From assembly GCF_008367235.1 (NCBI RefSeq), contig NZ_VTZS01000002.1, positions 372,001-436,000 on the forward strand: a stretch of DNA of 64,000 nt. The letters are read 5' to 3'. Under the pieces are notes generated by a model, which ran no database searches, had not been told where the DNA came from, and saw only the letters and a list, made by a program, of their open reading frames with translations. Shown here in pieces: positions 1-8,565 of this stretch. A program made the translations under genes and the position numbers. The first letter of the stretch is position 1, and every line of letters begins with the position of its first letter. This DNA is from Pareuzebyella sediminis (GTDB lineage Bacteria > Bacteroidota > Bacteroidia > Flavobacteriales > Flavobacteriaceae).

Positions 1-72
1 TAGGCCCAAACCATTTGAGCGAAAAAGTAGTATTTCAATTAGAAGTGCCTAAATTTAGGGGAATACTATGCC

Positions 73-2271
73 ATGCCTATGAAAACTATATTTCTCATTC
101 TTGTGGCCCTGTCCTGTTCCGCCCAGTCCGTTCCATCGAACGAAGTGCAACAGTGGAAGAGCCAGGCCAAAAACATAACCATTATCCGTGATGATTTTGG
201 TATTCCACATATCTACGGCAAGACCGACGCCGATGCGGTTTTCGGACTGCTCTATGCACAGTGCGAAGACGATTTTAACCGTGTGGAGCAGAACTATATT
301 TGGGCTACCGGAAGATTGGCCGAGGTCGAAGGGGAGGAGGCCCTGTATAGTGACCTGCGGGCCAAATTGTTTATGACCGAGGAAGAAGCCAAGCTGAATT
401 ACGAGAAAAGTCCGGAGTACCTAAAAAAACTATGTGATGCTTTTGCCGATGGTATCAATTATTATCTCTATACCCATCCGGAAGTGACCCCAAAATTATT
501 GACGCGTTTCGAACCGTGGATGCCCATGTATTTCAGTGAAGGTTCTATCGGAGGTGATATCGAGCGCATCTCGACCGAAAAAATCAAAGCCTTTTATGAA
601 AAGGGCTCCGTGCAGCAGGTCCATGCCCATTTGAAACAACAAGGGAAAGAAAGGCCGGAGAAAAAGGAGGCCGTTGAAGAACCCCAGGGCTCCAATGGTA
701 TTGCCATATCGGGTGCGCTGACCCGATCAGGAAACACATTGTTACTGATCAACCCTCATACCTCTTTCTATTTTCGGGGGGAAGTACATATGGTTTCGGA
801 AGAGGGACTGAACGCCTATGGTGCCGTCACTTGGGGGCAGTTTTTTGTGTATCAAGGGTTTAACGAAAAGACGGGGTGGATGCATACGTCGACCTATACC
901 GACGTAATGGACGAGTTCGTAGAAAAGACAGGGGTTATAGCGGGTGACAGTACCATCTATTATCAATATGGCGAAGAGCTTAGGCCTGCTATAAGCTATG
1001 ATATCACACTTCACTACCAGGTTGACGGAGCACTTCGAGCGAAAACCTTTCCAGCCTTCCGAACGCATCACGGGCCCATTACCCATGAAACAAAGGGGCG
1101 ATGGACGGCCTCGGCGATGATGTGGGAACCGGTTAAGGCCCTTGAACAATCCTTTATTCGAACCAAGCAGGATGGCTATTCGGGATTTCGGAAAATGATG
1201 GACATGCGAACGAATTCAAGCAACAATACGGTATATGCCGATGCCGAAGGAAATATTGCCTATTTCCATGGGAATTTTATTCCTAAACGCGACATCCGCT
1301 TCGATTACTCCAAACCGGTGGATGGAAGCGATCCACAGACCGATTGGCAAGGGCTGCATACCGTCGATGAAAATATTATGCTCTTGAACCCGGAGAACGG
1401 GTGGCTTCAAAATTGTAATTCGACGCCCTATACAGCTGCGTTGGAATTTAGCCCCAAGAAGAAGAACTATCCCTATTATATGTCGAGGGACCAAGAGAAT
1501 TTTCGAGGAATCCATGCCATCGAGCTTCTGAAAGATAGGCAGGGATATACCCTTGACGGTCTAATTGAATTGGCCCATGATCCTTTTTTACCCGCGTTTG
1601 AAGTTTTGATTCCTGGGTTGATACAAGCCTATAATCGGTACGATGATAAAAATCCGAAACTTAGGGAAGCCATTGAGATACTGTCGAGATGGGATTTTAA
1701 AACCAATGAGAAGTCTGTTGCAATGACTTTGGCCCACTTTTACGGTACGGCCATGGGGCGTACTGCCCAAAGACCGGAGGGCCTGAGCGATATGGAAACT
1801 ATGCAATACTTCGGGGCACATGCACAGGAAGGGATTCGGGTCTTGGAAGAAGTGTTGGATCAACTAGTTTTAGATTTCGGTACATGGAAAATACCTTGGG
1901 GCGAGGTGAACCGTTATCAACGGTTGACAGGTGCTATTCGGCAGCCTTTCGATGATGCCAAACCCAGTCTTCCCATCGGTTTTGCGTCTGGGCGTTGGGG
2001 GGCTTTGGCCGCGTATGGGGCAAGCTATTCCAACGATACCAAAAAACTTTATGGAACCCGTGGCAATAGTTTTGCGGCCGTGGTCGAGTTTGGTAGAAAG
2101 GTCAGGGCCAAAAGTATTTTGGCGGGTGGTCAAAGCGGCCATCCGAAATCTCCACATTTCGACGACCAGATTCAACGGTATCGCCAAAGGATGTGGAAAG
2201 AGGTACCGTTCTATAAAAACGATGTGTTACAAAGGGCCGAGGAAACCTATCGTCCCGGGGAAAGGGAATAA
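73..2271 (+). CDS. Penicillin acylase family (Ntn hydrolase) protein, exported
   Basis: Predicted periplasmic or surface amidase of the penicillin/acyl-homoserine-lactone acylase family, which hydrolyses amide bonds in acylated amines. A short hydrophobic leader (about residues 4-18) precedes the N-terminal alpha-chain region (DDFGIPHIYGKTDADAVFG, about 40-58). A charged, Lys/Glu-rich linker (about 188-205) follows, and then GSNGIAISG, where Ser207 fits the nucleophile that becomes the beta-chain N terminus after self-cleavage. Downstream NPHTSFYFRGEVHMVS and the Asn-rich RTNSSNNTVYAD segments fit the beta chain. The length of 732 residues is normal for the family. The leader could be type I or a lipoprotein signal (VALSC); an in-frame ATG two codons later is an equally good start. 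It converges on aguA. The substrate cannot be told from sequence; quorum-signal or antibiotic acylase, or a more general amidase, are all possible. Confidence 0.85.
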   Translation: MPMKTIFLILVALSCSAQSVPSNEVQQWKSQAKNITIIRDDFGIPHIYGKTDADAVFGLLYAQCEDDFNRVEQNYIWATGRLAEVEGEEALYSDLRAKLFMTEEEAKLNYEKSPEYLKKLCDAFADGINYYLYTHPEVTPKLLTRFEPWMPMYFSEGSIGGDIERISTEKIKAFYEKGSVQQVHAHLKQQGKERPEKKEAVEEPQGSNGIAISGALTRSGNTLLLINPHTSFYFRGEVHMVSEEGLNAYGAVTWGQFFVYQGFNEKTGWMHTSTYTDVMDEFVEKTGVIAGDSTIYYQYGEELRPAISYDITLHYQVDGALRAKTFPAFRTHHGPITHETKGRWTASAMMWEPVKALEQSFIRTKQDGYSGFRKMMDMRTNSSNNTVYADAEGNIAYFHGNFIPKRDIRFDYSKPVDGSDPQTDWQGLHTVDENIMLLNPENGWLQNCNSTPYTAALEFSPKKKNYPYYMSRDQENFRGIHAIELLKDRQGYTLDGLIELAHDPFLPAFEVLIPGLIQAYNRYDDKNPKLREAIEILSRWDFKTNEKSVAMTLAHFYGTAMGRTAQRPEGLSDMETMQYFGAHAQEGIRVLEEVLDQLVLDFGTWKIPWGEVNRYQRLTGAIRQPFDDAKPSLPIGFASGRWGALAAYGASYSNDTKKLYGTRGNSFAAVVEFGRKVRAKSILAGGQSGHPKSPHFDDQIQRYRQRMWKEVPFYKNDVLQRAEETYRPGERE

Positions 2272-2323
2272 TCCGATTCGGCCCGAATACCGCACGTCTT
2301 TAGGGAAATGGAATTCTATAGGT

Positions 2324-3358
2324 TTAGGCCGGAATCTGCTGGCTTAGGCAGTGTAGGGTGCCGAATCCCCAGATGATATCGATACAGCTAATGCCAATAA
2401 CTCTTCTATTCGGAAAACAGTCCCCAATGATATTAAGGGCATTCCGATCGTTCTCGTCGTTAAAGGTCGGCACGAGCACGCAGTGGTTCAGTATGAGAAA
2501 ATTGGCATAACTGGCGGGCAACTGTAAACCATCGAAGATAATATTCTTGGGCATCGGAAGTTCGACTACTTTTAGTGGGTTCCCGTCTTCGAGTTGGGCC
2601 TCTTTTAACCGTCGGAGATTCTCTTGCAGCGGTTGGTAGTTCGCCTCTTCGGGGTCTGATTCCACTACGGTCGTTACCGTGTCGGGGTTGACAAACCTGC
2701 ACAAGTCGTCAATATGACCGTGGGTATCATCGCCCAAAATTCCATCTTTCAGCCAGATGGTATTGGTAATCCCTAAATATTCCTTGAAAACGGACTCATA
2801 ATCGGCCTTTGTAAATCCGGGGTTTCTGACTTGTGTTTTCGGGTCTAACAGACATTCCTCGGAGGTGATCAGGGTACCTTTGCCGTTCACTTCAAGGGCC
2901 CCGCCTTCCAAAACTACTTTTTTGCCGTTTAGAGTGGCTTGGGTCACGGGTATGTTGAATTCCTTGGCTATTCTAGCAGGCACCTGTTTATCCAATTGCC
3001 AGTTCGAGTATTTGGCCCAGCCGTTGAAATTAAAGTTCAAGGCCTCGCGCTTCGTTCCGTTTTTTACGATGATGGGCCCCGAATCGCGCATCCAGCTGCG
3101 ATTTGTTTTCTGTAGAATAAAGTGTACGTTCTTGTTATCGACCGATGCTATTTCCAGCATTCCCAGTACTTTCTCTTTTAAGGAAGAATCTTTGACGACC
3201 AAAAAAACCTTTTCAAAGCTCGCTATCTTTTTGATGAATTCTATAAAGGCCCACTGTATGGCTCCATATTTTCCTGGCCAATCGTTACCGTTATGGGGAA
3301 AGCAGAGCAGTATGCCTTCTTGCTTTTCCCACTCTGCCGGAAACCTTCTGTTCGCCAT
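2324..3358 (-). CDS. aguA: Agmatine deiminase
   Basis: Porphyromonas-type peptidyl-arginine deiminase family enzyme that converts agmatine to N-carbamoylputrescine and ammonia in the cytoplasm. Visible active-site elements in order are WMRDSGP (89-95, Asp92), EGGALE (151-156), DDTHGHIDD (210-218) and the C-terminal GTLHCLSQQ with the catalytic Cys at 337. The length of 344 is normal. The start ATG lies 2 bases after the stop of aguB on the same strand, so the two are almost certainly cotranscribed and translationally linked. Together they form the two-step agmatine-to-putrescine route for polyamine synthesis that replaces ornithine decarboxylase. No arginine decarboxylase lies in the window. 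Confidence 0.95.
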   Translation of the reverse strand: MANRRFPAEWEKQEGILLCFPHNGNDWPGKYGAIQWAFIEFIKKIASFEKVFLVVKDSSLKEKVLGMLEIASVDNKNVHFILQKTNRSWMRDSGPIIVKNGTKREALNFNFNGWAKYSNWQLDKQVPARIAKEFNIPVTQATLNGKKVVLEGGALEVNGKGTLITSEECLLDPKTQVRNPGFTKADYESVFKEYLGITNTIWLKDGILGDDTHGHIDDLCRFVNPDTVTTVVESDPEEANYQPLQENLRRLKEAQLEDGNPLKVVELPMPKNIIFDGLQLPASYANFLILNHCVLVPTFNDENDRNALNIIGDCFPNRRVIGISCIDIIWGFGTLHCLSQQIPA

Positions 3359-3360
3359 GG

Positions 3361-4248
3361 TTATTCGATAAATCGTTTGGTCAGGTCGTGAAAGGCATCG
3401 ATTCTTCGATCCCGGAAAAAAGGCCAGTTTTGACGTACATTCTCTTGAAGCGCCAGGTCGACTTCGGCTATAAGTAGCTCTTCCTTATCGGCGGAGGCCA
3501 TGGCCAAAATTTCCCCTTGGGGTCCACAAATAAAAGATTGCCCCCAGAATTCGATGCCGTCGGTATTGGGAAGGTATTTCTCAAGTCCGATTCGGTTTGC
3601 CGCCGCTACATAGATGCCGTTAGCGACCGCATGACCTTTCATAACGTTCATCCATGCACCATATTGATTTTGGCCGTATTGTTCCTTTTCGAAGGGATGC
3701 CATCCGATGGCGGTGGGGTAGAATAAAACATCGGCTCCTTTCATAGCCGTTAGTCTTGCGGCCTCAGGATACCATTGATCCCAACAGATCAAGGTGCCGA
3801 TGTTCCCTTTTTTTGTCTCCACCGACTGAAAGCCAAGATCTCCAGGGGTGAAATAAAATTTTTCGTAGAAGTGGGGGTCATCGGGAATGTGCATCTTACG
3901 ATACAGTCCGGCCCTCGAACCGTCACTATCTATGATGTAGGCACTATTGTGATAGATGCCCGGCATACGTTTCTCGAAGAAGGGAACGATAATGGCTACG
4001 TTCAAGGCTTTGGCGACTTCGCTAAACGCGGTAAAGGAAATATCACCGAGGGGTTCAGCCAATGAAAAATTACCAACATCTTCACTTTGACAAAAGTAAT
4101 GACTGCTGTACAATTCGGGCAGGCATACCACCTCAACACCTGAATTTGCGGCTTTTTCGACCCAATGAAGACATTTTTTTCGATTTTCCTCCGGACTATT
4201 ATCCAGATTTAGCTGTACAACTCCAATTGTGTAGTTCTTTTTTGCCAT
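3361..4248 (-). CDS. aguB: N-carbamoylputrescine amidase
   Basis: Carbon-nitrogen hydrolase (nitrilase superfamily) that hydrolyses N-carbamoylputrescine to putrescine, CO2 and ammonia. The Glu-Lys-Cys triad is visible as Glu45 (LPELYSSHYF), Lys118 (YRKMHIPDD) and Cys155 (LICWDQWYPE). The 295-residue length and the sequence around the triad match plant and bacterial AguB rather than beta-ureidopropionase. It is placed directly upstream of aguA, which supports the assignment. No signal peptide is seen, so it is cytoplasmic. The 62-base gap upstream shows no clear promoter, so the pair may be read from further upstream genes on the same strand. Confidence 0.95.
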   Translation of the reverse strand: MAKKNYTIGVVQLNLDNSPEENRKKCLHWVEKAANSGVEVVCLPELYSSHYFCQSEDVGNFSLAEPLGDISFTAFSEVAKALNVAIIVPFFEKRMPGIYHNSAYIIDSDGSRAGLYRKMHIPDDPHFYEKFYFTPGDLGFQSVETKKGNIGTLICWDQWYPEAARLTAMKGADVLFYPTAIGWHPFEKEQYGQNQYGAWMNVMKGHAVANGIYVAAANRIGLEKYLPNTDGIEFWGQSFICGPQGEILAMASADKEELLIAEVDLALQENVRQNWPFFRDRRIDAFHDLTKRFIE

Positions 4249-4310
4249 GTACCCCTATTTGTTAGTGTAAAATCGCGGGGCAAAGATACCAAATTATGTA
4301 TTGTTTCGGG

Positions 4311-4964
4311 CTAGTCTTTAGTGATAATCAAGGTCGCCTTAGAACCTGTGGAAAGAAGCCATTTATTGGAATAAATCAGTTTGCCCTGATCGTCGTAGAC
4401 ATCAATTTGAGCAGTATTGGGCGGGGAAGAGCCCACGTTAAGGGCTTCGAATTCAAGTCTATTGAATCCGCGCTCCAAATCTATGTTAATGCCTTTGTAG
4501 GCTCCTGTGAGCAATATATTCGCATCTGCAACCCTATCGTTGGCATATATTTTTACCCGATCACCATCGACAAATTCATGGTCACGGCACACAATACCGA
4601 CAAATTTTCCATTGCTCTTCACATCACCGAGATACATATCCCCGAAAAATTCCTTAGAGCCTTCCTTTGGTTTTCTTGGACCGACTTTAGGGTCGATTTT
4701 CATTCCGGTGCCCGCTTGTACGAGCTCCCGGTCGGGCAACATTTTTATAGGATTTCTTTTGGTCAGGTCAATATTGACTTCAGGGTCTTCAGACACGACG
4801 GAGGGTATTTTAAGAGAAGTACCCTGTTGTGGCTTTTCAGTATCATCTATCTTGTTGGCCGCCTCGATTTCAAGAGGTTTTTGGGTAGGAATATCGGTTT
4901 GTGCCCTCCCTATTATGGAAACGAGTAGAAAGGGGAGCATTATGAGTAGATAGTTCCTTACCAT
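4311..4964 (-). CDS. Unknown secreted protein
   Basis: I do not recognise a family. The start is placed at the Met beginning MVRNYLLIMLPFLLVSIIG, because this gives a classical signal peptide ending in GRAQ; the longer frame upstream overlaps the preceding gene and lacks one. The mature protein is about 195 residues. It begins with a low-complexity acidic/Pro stretch (TQKPLEIEAANKIDDTEKP), followed by a compact part with VGIVCRDHEFVDGDRVKIYAN and a beta-rich end (GFNRLEFEALNVGSSPPNTA, IDVYDDQGKLIYSNKWLL) that reads like an immunoglobulin-type or lipocalin-like sandwich. It lies 61 bases downstream of the SGNH hydrolase gene on the same strand and is probably periplasmic or surface-exposed. 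A 210-codon ORF on the other strand is an antisense shadow. Confidence 0.75.
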   Translation of the reverse strand: MVRNYLLIMLPFLLVSIIGRAQTDIPTQKPLEIEAANKIDDTEKPQQGTSLKIPSVVSEDPEVNIDLTKRNPIKMLPDRELVQAGTGMKIDPKVGPRKPKEGSKEFFGDMYLGDVKSNGKFVGIVCRDHEFVDGDRVKIYANDRVADANILLTGAYKGINIDLERGFNRLEFEALNVGSSPPNTAQIDVYDDQGKLIYSNKWLLSTGSKATLIITKD

Positions 4965-5025
4965 TTCAACGTGAAATTTCGAGTTAAAGATAGCAAATAC
5001 CCTGCCATGCAGGCCTAAGGCATTG

Positions 5026-5769
5026 TTAAAACGTAAAGTTTCGATAAATCGTATCCGCAATCAGTTCATGTCCTTTATGATTCGGGTGGATAGGATCGGT
5101 ATCATAACACTCGACCTGGTTTTTTAGCAGCGGGCTGTGTATATCGATTTCGACCTTTGAAAAAGGATGTTGCATTTCAAGGATGATACGTCTGAATTCT
5201 TGCAAGACTTCCTCCTCGTATTTCGGATACGGATTTTTATAGCCGTAGTCCTTGTTGGGATCCAGATGTGATAAAGGAGCCGCCTCCAAGGCTAAGGGAG
5301 GAGGTGTCAAAAGAATAGTATTGATGTTGCGCTGCCTCATTTTTTCAAGAAAGGAATACACTCCGATTTTAAAACTATTAAATAGCTTTTCCGAAGGAAG
5401 GCCGTAAATACCGTCATTGATACCATAGCAAAAAAAAGCGATATCAAGGGCGGTCTTGTCGAGCAGCCCGTCGAGGCGCTCAAAAAGATAGGGCCGTGGT
5501 CCTGGATGGTCCGTTTCGGTCAATCCTGTGACGGTTTCACTGCTTTGGCCGTAATTCAATAGCTTCAAATTCAATTCAGGATGTTCTTTACCTAATCGGG
5601 CCTGCAAAATCTCGACATACCCCTTGCCCCCTGCATACGTAATACTGTCCCCAAAAAAGCCGATAACCTGATTTTTAGTGAGTTGAATCTTATCACTTCC
5701 TAGGCAGCTTGCCATGGTACTCGCAATTACAGTAAGTGCCGAGCGATGTATAAATTGCCTTCTATTCAT
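5026..5769 (-). CDS. SGNH/GDSL hydrolase lipoprotein
   Basis: Esterase/acyl-hydrolase of the SGNH superfamily. The blocks are GFFGDSITY (Ser42), the Gly within NYGQSSET, the Asn of FCYGINDGIYG, and DPIHPNHKGH near the C terminus, where Asp225 and His228 complete the triad. The N terminus MNRRQFIHRSALTVIAS looks Tat-like and ends in a lipobox (MASC), so the enzyme is probably anchored in the cell envelope. Length 247 is typical. Family members deacetylate sugars, remove acyl groups from lipids or act on polysaccharide esters; which applies here cannot be said. It lies 136 bases downstream of the dipeptidase gene on the same strand. Confidence 0.88.
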   Translation of the reverse strand: MNRRQFIHRSALTVIASTMASCLGSDKIQLTKNQVIGFFGDSITYAGGKGYVEILQARLGKEHPELNLKLLNYGQSSETVTGLTETDHPGPRPYLFERLDGLLDKTALDIAFFCYGINDGIYGLPSEKLFNSFKIGVYSFLEKMRQRNINTILLTPPPLALEAAPLSHLDPNKDYGYKNPYPKYEEEVLQEFRRIILEMQHPFSKVEIDIHSPLLKNQVECYDTDPIHPNHKGHELIADTIYRNFTF

Positions 5770-5905
5770 TCTTGAAGATGATTATGACGGAGTCTGAGGG
5801 CATAGATATTTCATTTTTGGTTTAAATCCAATAAAAATTGCCTTTTAGCCCCACTTTCTCCTTGAAATACATTCGGTGAATTCATCGACTACAGCGTGAA
5901 TACCG

Positions 5906-6970
5906 TTATTTCCATGTGCGCTTTAGAAATGCTATAAAATTCCCGTGCATGATATTCACGATATCCATTTCGCTATACCCTCTTTTTTTCAGGAGTTCGG
6001 GTATTTTTTGAAGATCGGCAATAGTGTCGATATCCATTGGGGATTGTTCGGTACCGAAACCCCCATCGAGATCGGTACCGATACCTACATGGTTCGAATT
6101 TCCCGTAAGCTGACAGATATGGTCGATATTATCGATAATCTGCTCTAGGGAGCAGTTCATGCTTTTGGGAGTGGATTGGCCGCGAACCCAATTGGGTACC
6201 ATCATCCAGGCATCTAAAACCACCCCGATTACGGCCTCTCTCTGAATTAATTCGTTCAGTTGTTCATCTGAAAATTGACGGTGGTGGTTCACTAGGGCCC
6301 TGCAATTGTTGTGACTTGCCCAAATAGGTCCTTCATAGACGGCCATGGTTTCCCAAAAGCTCTGATCGCATAAATGCGTAGCATCGAGGATCAGGTTCAG
6401 TTTTTCTATTTCCTTAAGCAATTCTTTCCCCTTGACCCCAATTCCCCCTGAGGCGTTGGTTCCAAAGGCATAGGTGCCAGGGCCATAATGTGCAGGGCCT
6501 ATGGCCCTGAGCCCCTCTTCGTATGATCGGTGCAGATGGTCGAGGGTAATAATCGAATCGGCACCCTCAAGGCTCAAAATGTATCCTATGGCTTTTTTTC
6601 CGTCAGTGTTTTTCCAATATTCTAAATGGGTGTCTAAAGTGTCTACGTCAGTAATCTGAACAAGTTCCCCGATTTCTTCCATGGCACGGTACCACGACAG
6701 TTGTGCTTGGGTCTGGGCCCACGCTTGATGGGGGGAATGCCATCCCGGAAGGGGATTGCCTTTTTTTACATATCTCGCGATTTGAGTGGCCATACAAATA
6801 CCGATATTGCCCGTTCGCATAGCATCGAAAGAGACCGTATTTTTTCCCCGGTCGGGCTTGTCGGTCATTCCGGCCTCGCTTCGACGAATATCGGCCACTG
6901 ACCATGTCAGGTCTCGGTTCCATTCCATGGCGTTCATGGCTAAATCTAAATGGGCGTCGAATATGAACAT
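5906..6970 (-). CDS. Membrane dipeptidase (M19, renal dipeptidase family)
   Basis: Zinc dipeptidase of peptidase family M19, whose members cleave dipeptides and accept D-residues at the C-terminal position. The first metal motif is FDAHLDLAMNAMEW (His7, Asp9); the bridging Glu is in LSLEGADSI; further His ligands are in LILDATHLCDQSFW and WASHNNCRALVNHHRQFSD; a late Asp is in GIGTDLDGGFG. Length 354 is standard and no signal peptide is visible, so it acts in the cytoplasm. Its start follows the stop of the DSD1-type gene after one base. In that company it most likely releases D-amino acids from imported dipeptides, for example cell-wall fragments (inference). Confidence 0.92.
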   Translation of the reverse strand: MFIFDAHLDLAMNAMEWNRDLTWSVADIRRSEAGMTDKPDRGKNTVSFDAMRTGNIGICMATQIARYVKKGNPLPGWHSPHQAWAQTQAQLSWYRAMEEIGELVQITDVDTLDTHLEYWKNTDGKKAIGYILSLEGADSIITLDHLHRSYEEGLRAIGPAHYGPGTYAFGTNASGGIGVKGKELLKEIEKLNLILDATHLCDQSFWETMAVYEGPIWASHNNCRALVNHHRQFSDEQLNELIQREAVIGVVLDAWMMVPNWVRGQSTPKSMNCSLEQIIDNIDHICQLTGNSNHVGIGTDLDGGFGTEQSPMDIDTIADLQKIPELLKKRGYSEMDIVNIMHGNFIAFLKRTWK

Positions 6971-6971
6971 G

Positions 6972-8084
6972 TTAAATGGTTATTTTAGGATTGCGTGCGG
7001 CGACCTTCCAAGAATCAACGACTTTGCCTTTCGAGATGACGTGAAGACTTTCATATTTGGCCACGGTAGGGCAAATATGTACGGGGATGGCGTAGCATAC
7101 GTCACCAACGTTGTAGTCCTTTGCATTTTCACAGGTTACCACCAAATGTTCTTCGCTTTGCCCGGTCTGGGTAAATGTTTCATTATCCATAAAAACCACC
7201 CTTGGAAAAGGCATTTCAGAGGCGAGATGCTTATGCCCTAAATCGAGGCATAGAAGGTTAGGAGCGGGCTTACTGATGATTCGCGTTATCAGTACGGCAG
7301 CGGGCAGAAAATCCATTTCAGGAAAAAGTTTTCCGTAACCTGCATCCCACAGCAGAGTGGTTCCTGGACTCGCCTCTACACCTTCACGTTTACCATGAAA
7401 AGGAAAGGTAGGCGAACCACCTGCCACGATTCCTTTGACTTTGATACCATTGGCCTCAATGCTATGTTTAAGGTCGTTTACCAAGCTGAAGGCTTCATTG
7501 CAGTATTTTTCCCTTTCTTGATAGTCCGTGTGGCGTAAATGCCCGTCGTATACATGAAGCCCCATGGGTTCGACATGTGGATGGGCTTCCATGGCAATGA
7601 AGAGTTCAAGGGCTTCTTCATCGGGAAAGATCCCTGTTCGGTTCATGCCGTTATTGATGTCTACCCAGAGTGAAATGGAAATAGCTTTTGCCTGGGCCTT
7701 TTCCGCCATCAAAGCCAGACTGGTCTTGTTGTCGACAAGAGCGGAAAATGTAACGTCGGGGTATGCCCTTATCAATTCAAAAAATCGTTCTATGTTGGCT
7801 CCGACGGGCTGCATGGCATAAAGTACATCACGTGCCTGGCACCTCGCCAACAGTTCGGCTTCGGCAATGGTGGCGCATTTGAATTTCTCAATGCCCTCAT
7901 CTTGTTGCATCGCTATAATCTCAGCGGTTTTGTGGGTTTTTATGTGGGGCCGAAGGTATTCGGTTCCACCGGCTATGGCTATCATCGTTCGAATGTTGTG
8001 TAATATTCTATCACGATCTACCAAAAGACCAGGAGAAACCAACTTTCCGACGTTCTCTACTTCGTACCAACTATCGGTCTTCAT
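6972..8084 (-). CDS. DSD1-type PLP enzyme (D-serine dehydratase / D-threonine aldolase family)
   Basis: Fold-type III PLP enzyme with an alanine-racemase-like N-terminal barrel. The Schiff-base lysine is in RPHIKTHKT (Lys49), and the C-terminal domain carries the metal-binding His-x-Cys pair in IPVHICPTV (His336, Cys338). This zinc site is typical of eukaryote-type D-serine dehydratase and D-threonine aldolase. Reaction choices are D-Ser to pyruvate plus ammonia, or D-Thr to glycine plus acetaldehyde. A RidA gene directly upstream, whose product removes enamine/imine by-products of dehydratases, favours the dehydratase reading (inference). Its ATG overlaps the RidA stop by 4 bases, and the dipeptidase start lies one base beyond its own stop. 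Length 370 is normal. Confidence 0.9.
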   Translation of the reverse strand: MKTDSWYEVENVGKLVSPGLLVDRDRILHNIRTMIAIAGGTEYLRPHIKTHKTAEIIAMQQDEGIEKFKCATIAEAELLARCQARDVLYAMQPVGANIERFFELIRAYPDVTFSALVDNKTSLALMAEKAQAKAISISLWVDINNGMNRTGIFPDEEALELFIAMEAHPHVEPMGLHVYDGHLRHTDYQEREKYCNEAFSLVNDLKHSIEANGIKVKGIVAGGSPTFPFHGKREGVEASPGTTLLWDAGYGKLFPEMDFLPAAVLITRIISKPAPNLLCLDLGHKHLASEMPFPRVVFMDNETFTQTGQSEEHLVVTCENAKDYNVGDVCYAIPVHICPTVAKYESLHVISKGKVVDSWKVAARNPKITI

Positions 8085-8554
8085 AGCGTTTGATGCAGTT
8101 CGAACATAGCCTCTATTTCGACTGAAATACCGCCAGGTAATATCATACCAACGGCACTTCGAACCCCTACGCCATTATCTGGGCCGAAAACTTCCGACAT
8201 CAGTTCACTAAAACCGTTGATGACTAAGGGTTGTTGGCCAAAATCGGGGGTCGAATTGACCATGCCCAAGGTCTTAACAATACGTTTAATATGGTCGAGA
8301 CTGCCATAATGGGCCTGAATGGTGGCCAACATCGTCAGACCGACCTGTCGCGCTCCCATTTTGGCCTCTTCAAGGCTGATGTCGTCGCCTGCGCGGCCGA
8401 GCATCAATGTGCCATCGGGTTTCATCGGCCCCTGTCCCGAAACATAGAGAAAGTTGTCTATGACCAATACGGGTTTATACAATCCTGCCGGTGCCGGTGC
8501 CGGAGGCAATTCAAGATTGAGGGTTTTAATTTTTTCTGAAGGTAACATGCTCAT
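8081..8554 (-). CDS. RidA family enamine/imine deaminase
   Basis: RidA/YjgF/UK114 family protein of about 157 residues. The ATG chosen gives MSMLPSEKIKTLNLELPP; the longer frame runs into the permease gene. Landmarks are FLYVSGQGPM, the signature GVRSAVGMILPGGISVEIEAMFEL with the substrate-binding Arg, and an EVFG segment before it. RidA proteins hydrolyse reactive 2-aminoacrylate and related imines set free by PLP-dependent Ser/Thr dehydratases, sparing other PLP enzymes. The position between a GntP-type permease (11 bases upstream) and the DSD1-type enzyme (4-base overlap downstream) fits exactly that job. It is longer than the classical 128-residue RidA and belongs to one of the larger subfamilies. 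Confidence 0.9.
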   Translation of the reverse strand: MSMLPSEKIKTLNLELPPAPAPAGLYKPVLVIDNFLYVSGQGPMKPDGTLMLGRAGDDISLEEAKMGARQVGLTMLATIQAHYGSLDHIKRIVKTLGMVNSTPDFGQQPLVINGFSELMSEVFGPDNGVGVRSAVGMILPGGISVEIEAMFELHQTL

Positions 8555-8565
8555 ACTATTGAAAT

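Noticed and set aside
2865-3371. A 168-codon plus-strand frame across aguA
   Set aside because: It lies wholly within the well-supported aguA gene and shows no domain; antisense shadow.
4296-4928. A 210-codon open frame on the plus strand opposite the unknown secreted protein gene
   Set aside because: It has no signal peptide or domain, while the minus-strand frame has a clean signal peptide and fits the run of leftward genes.
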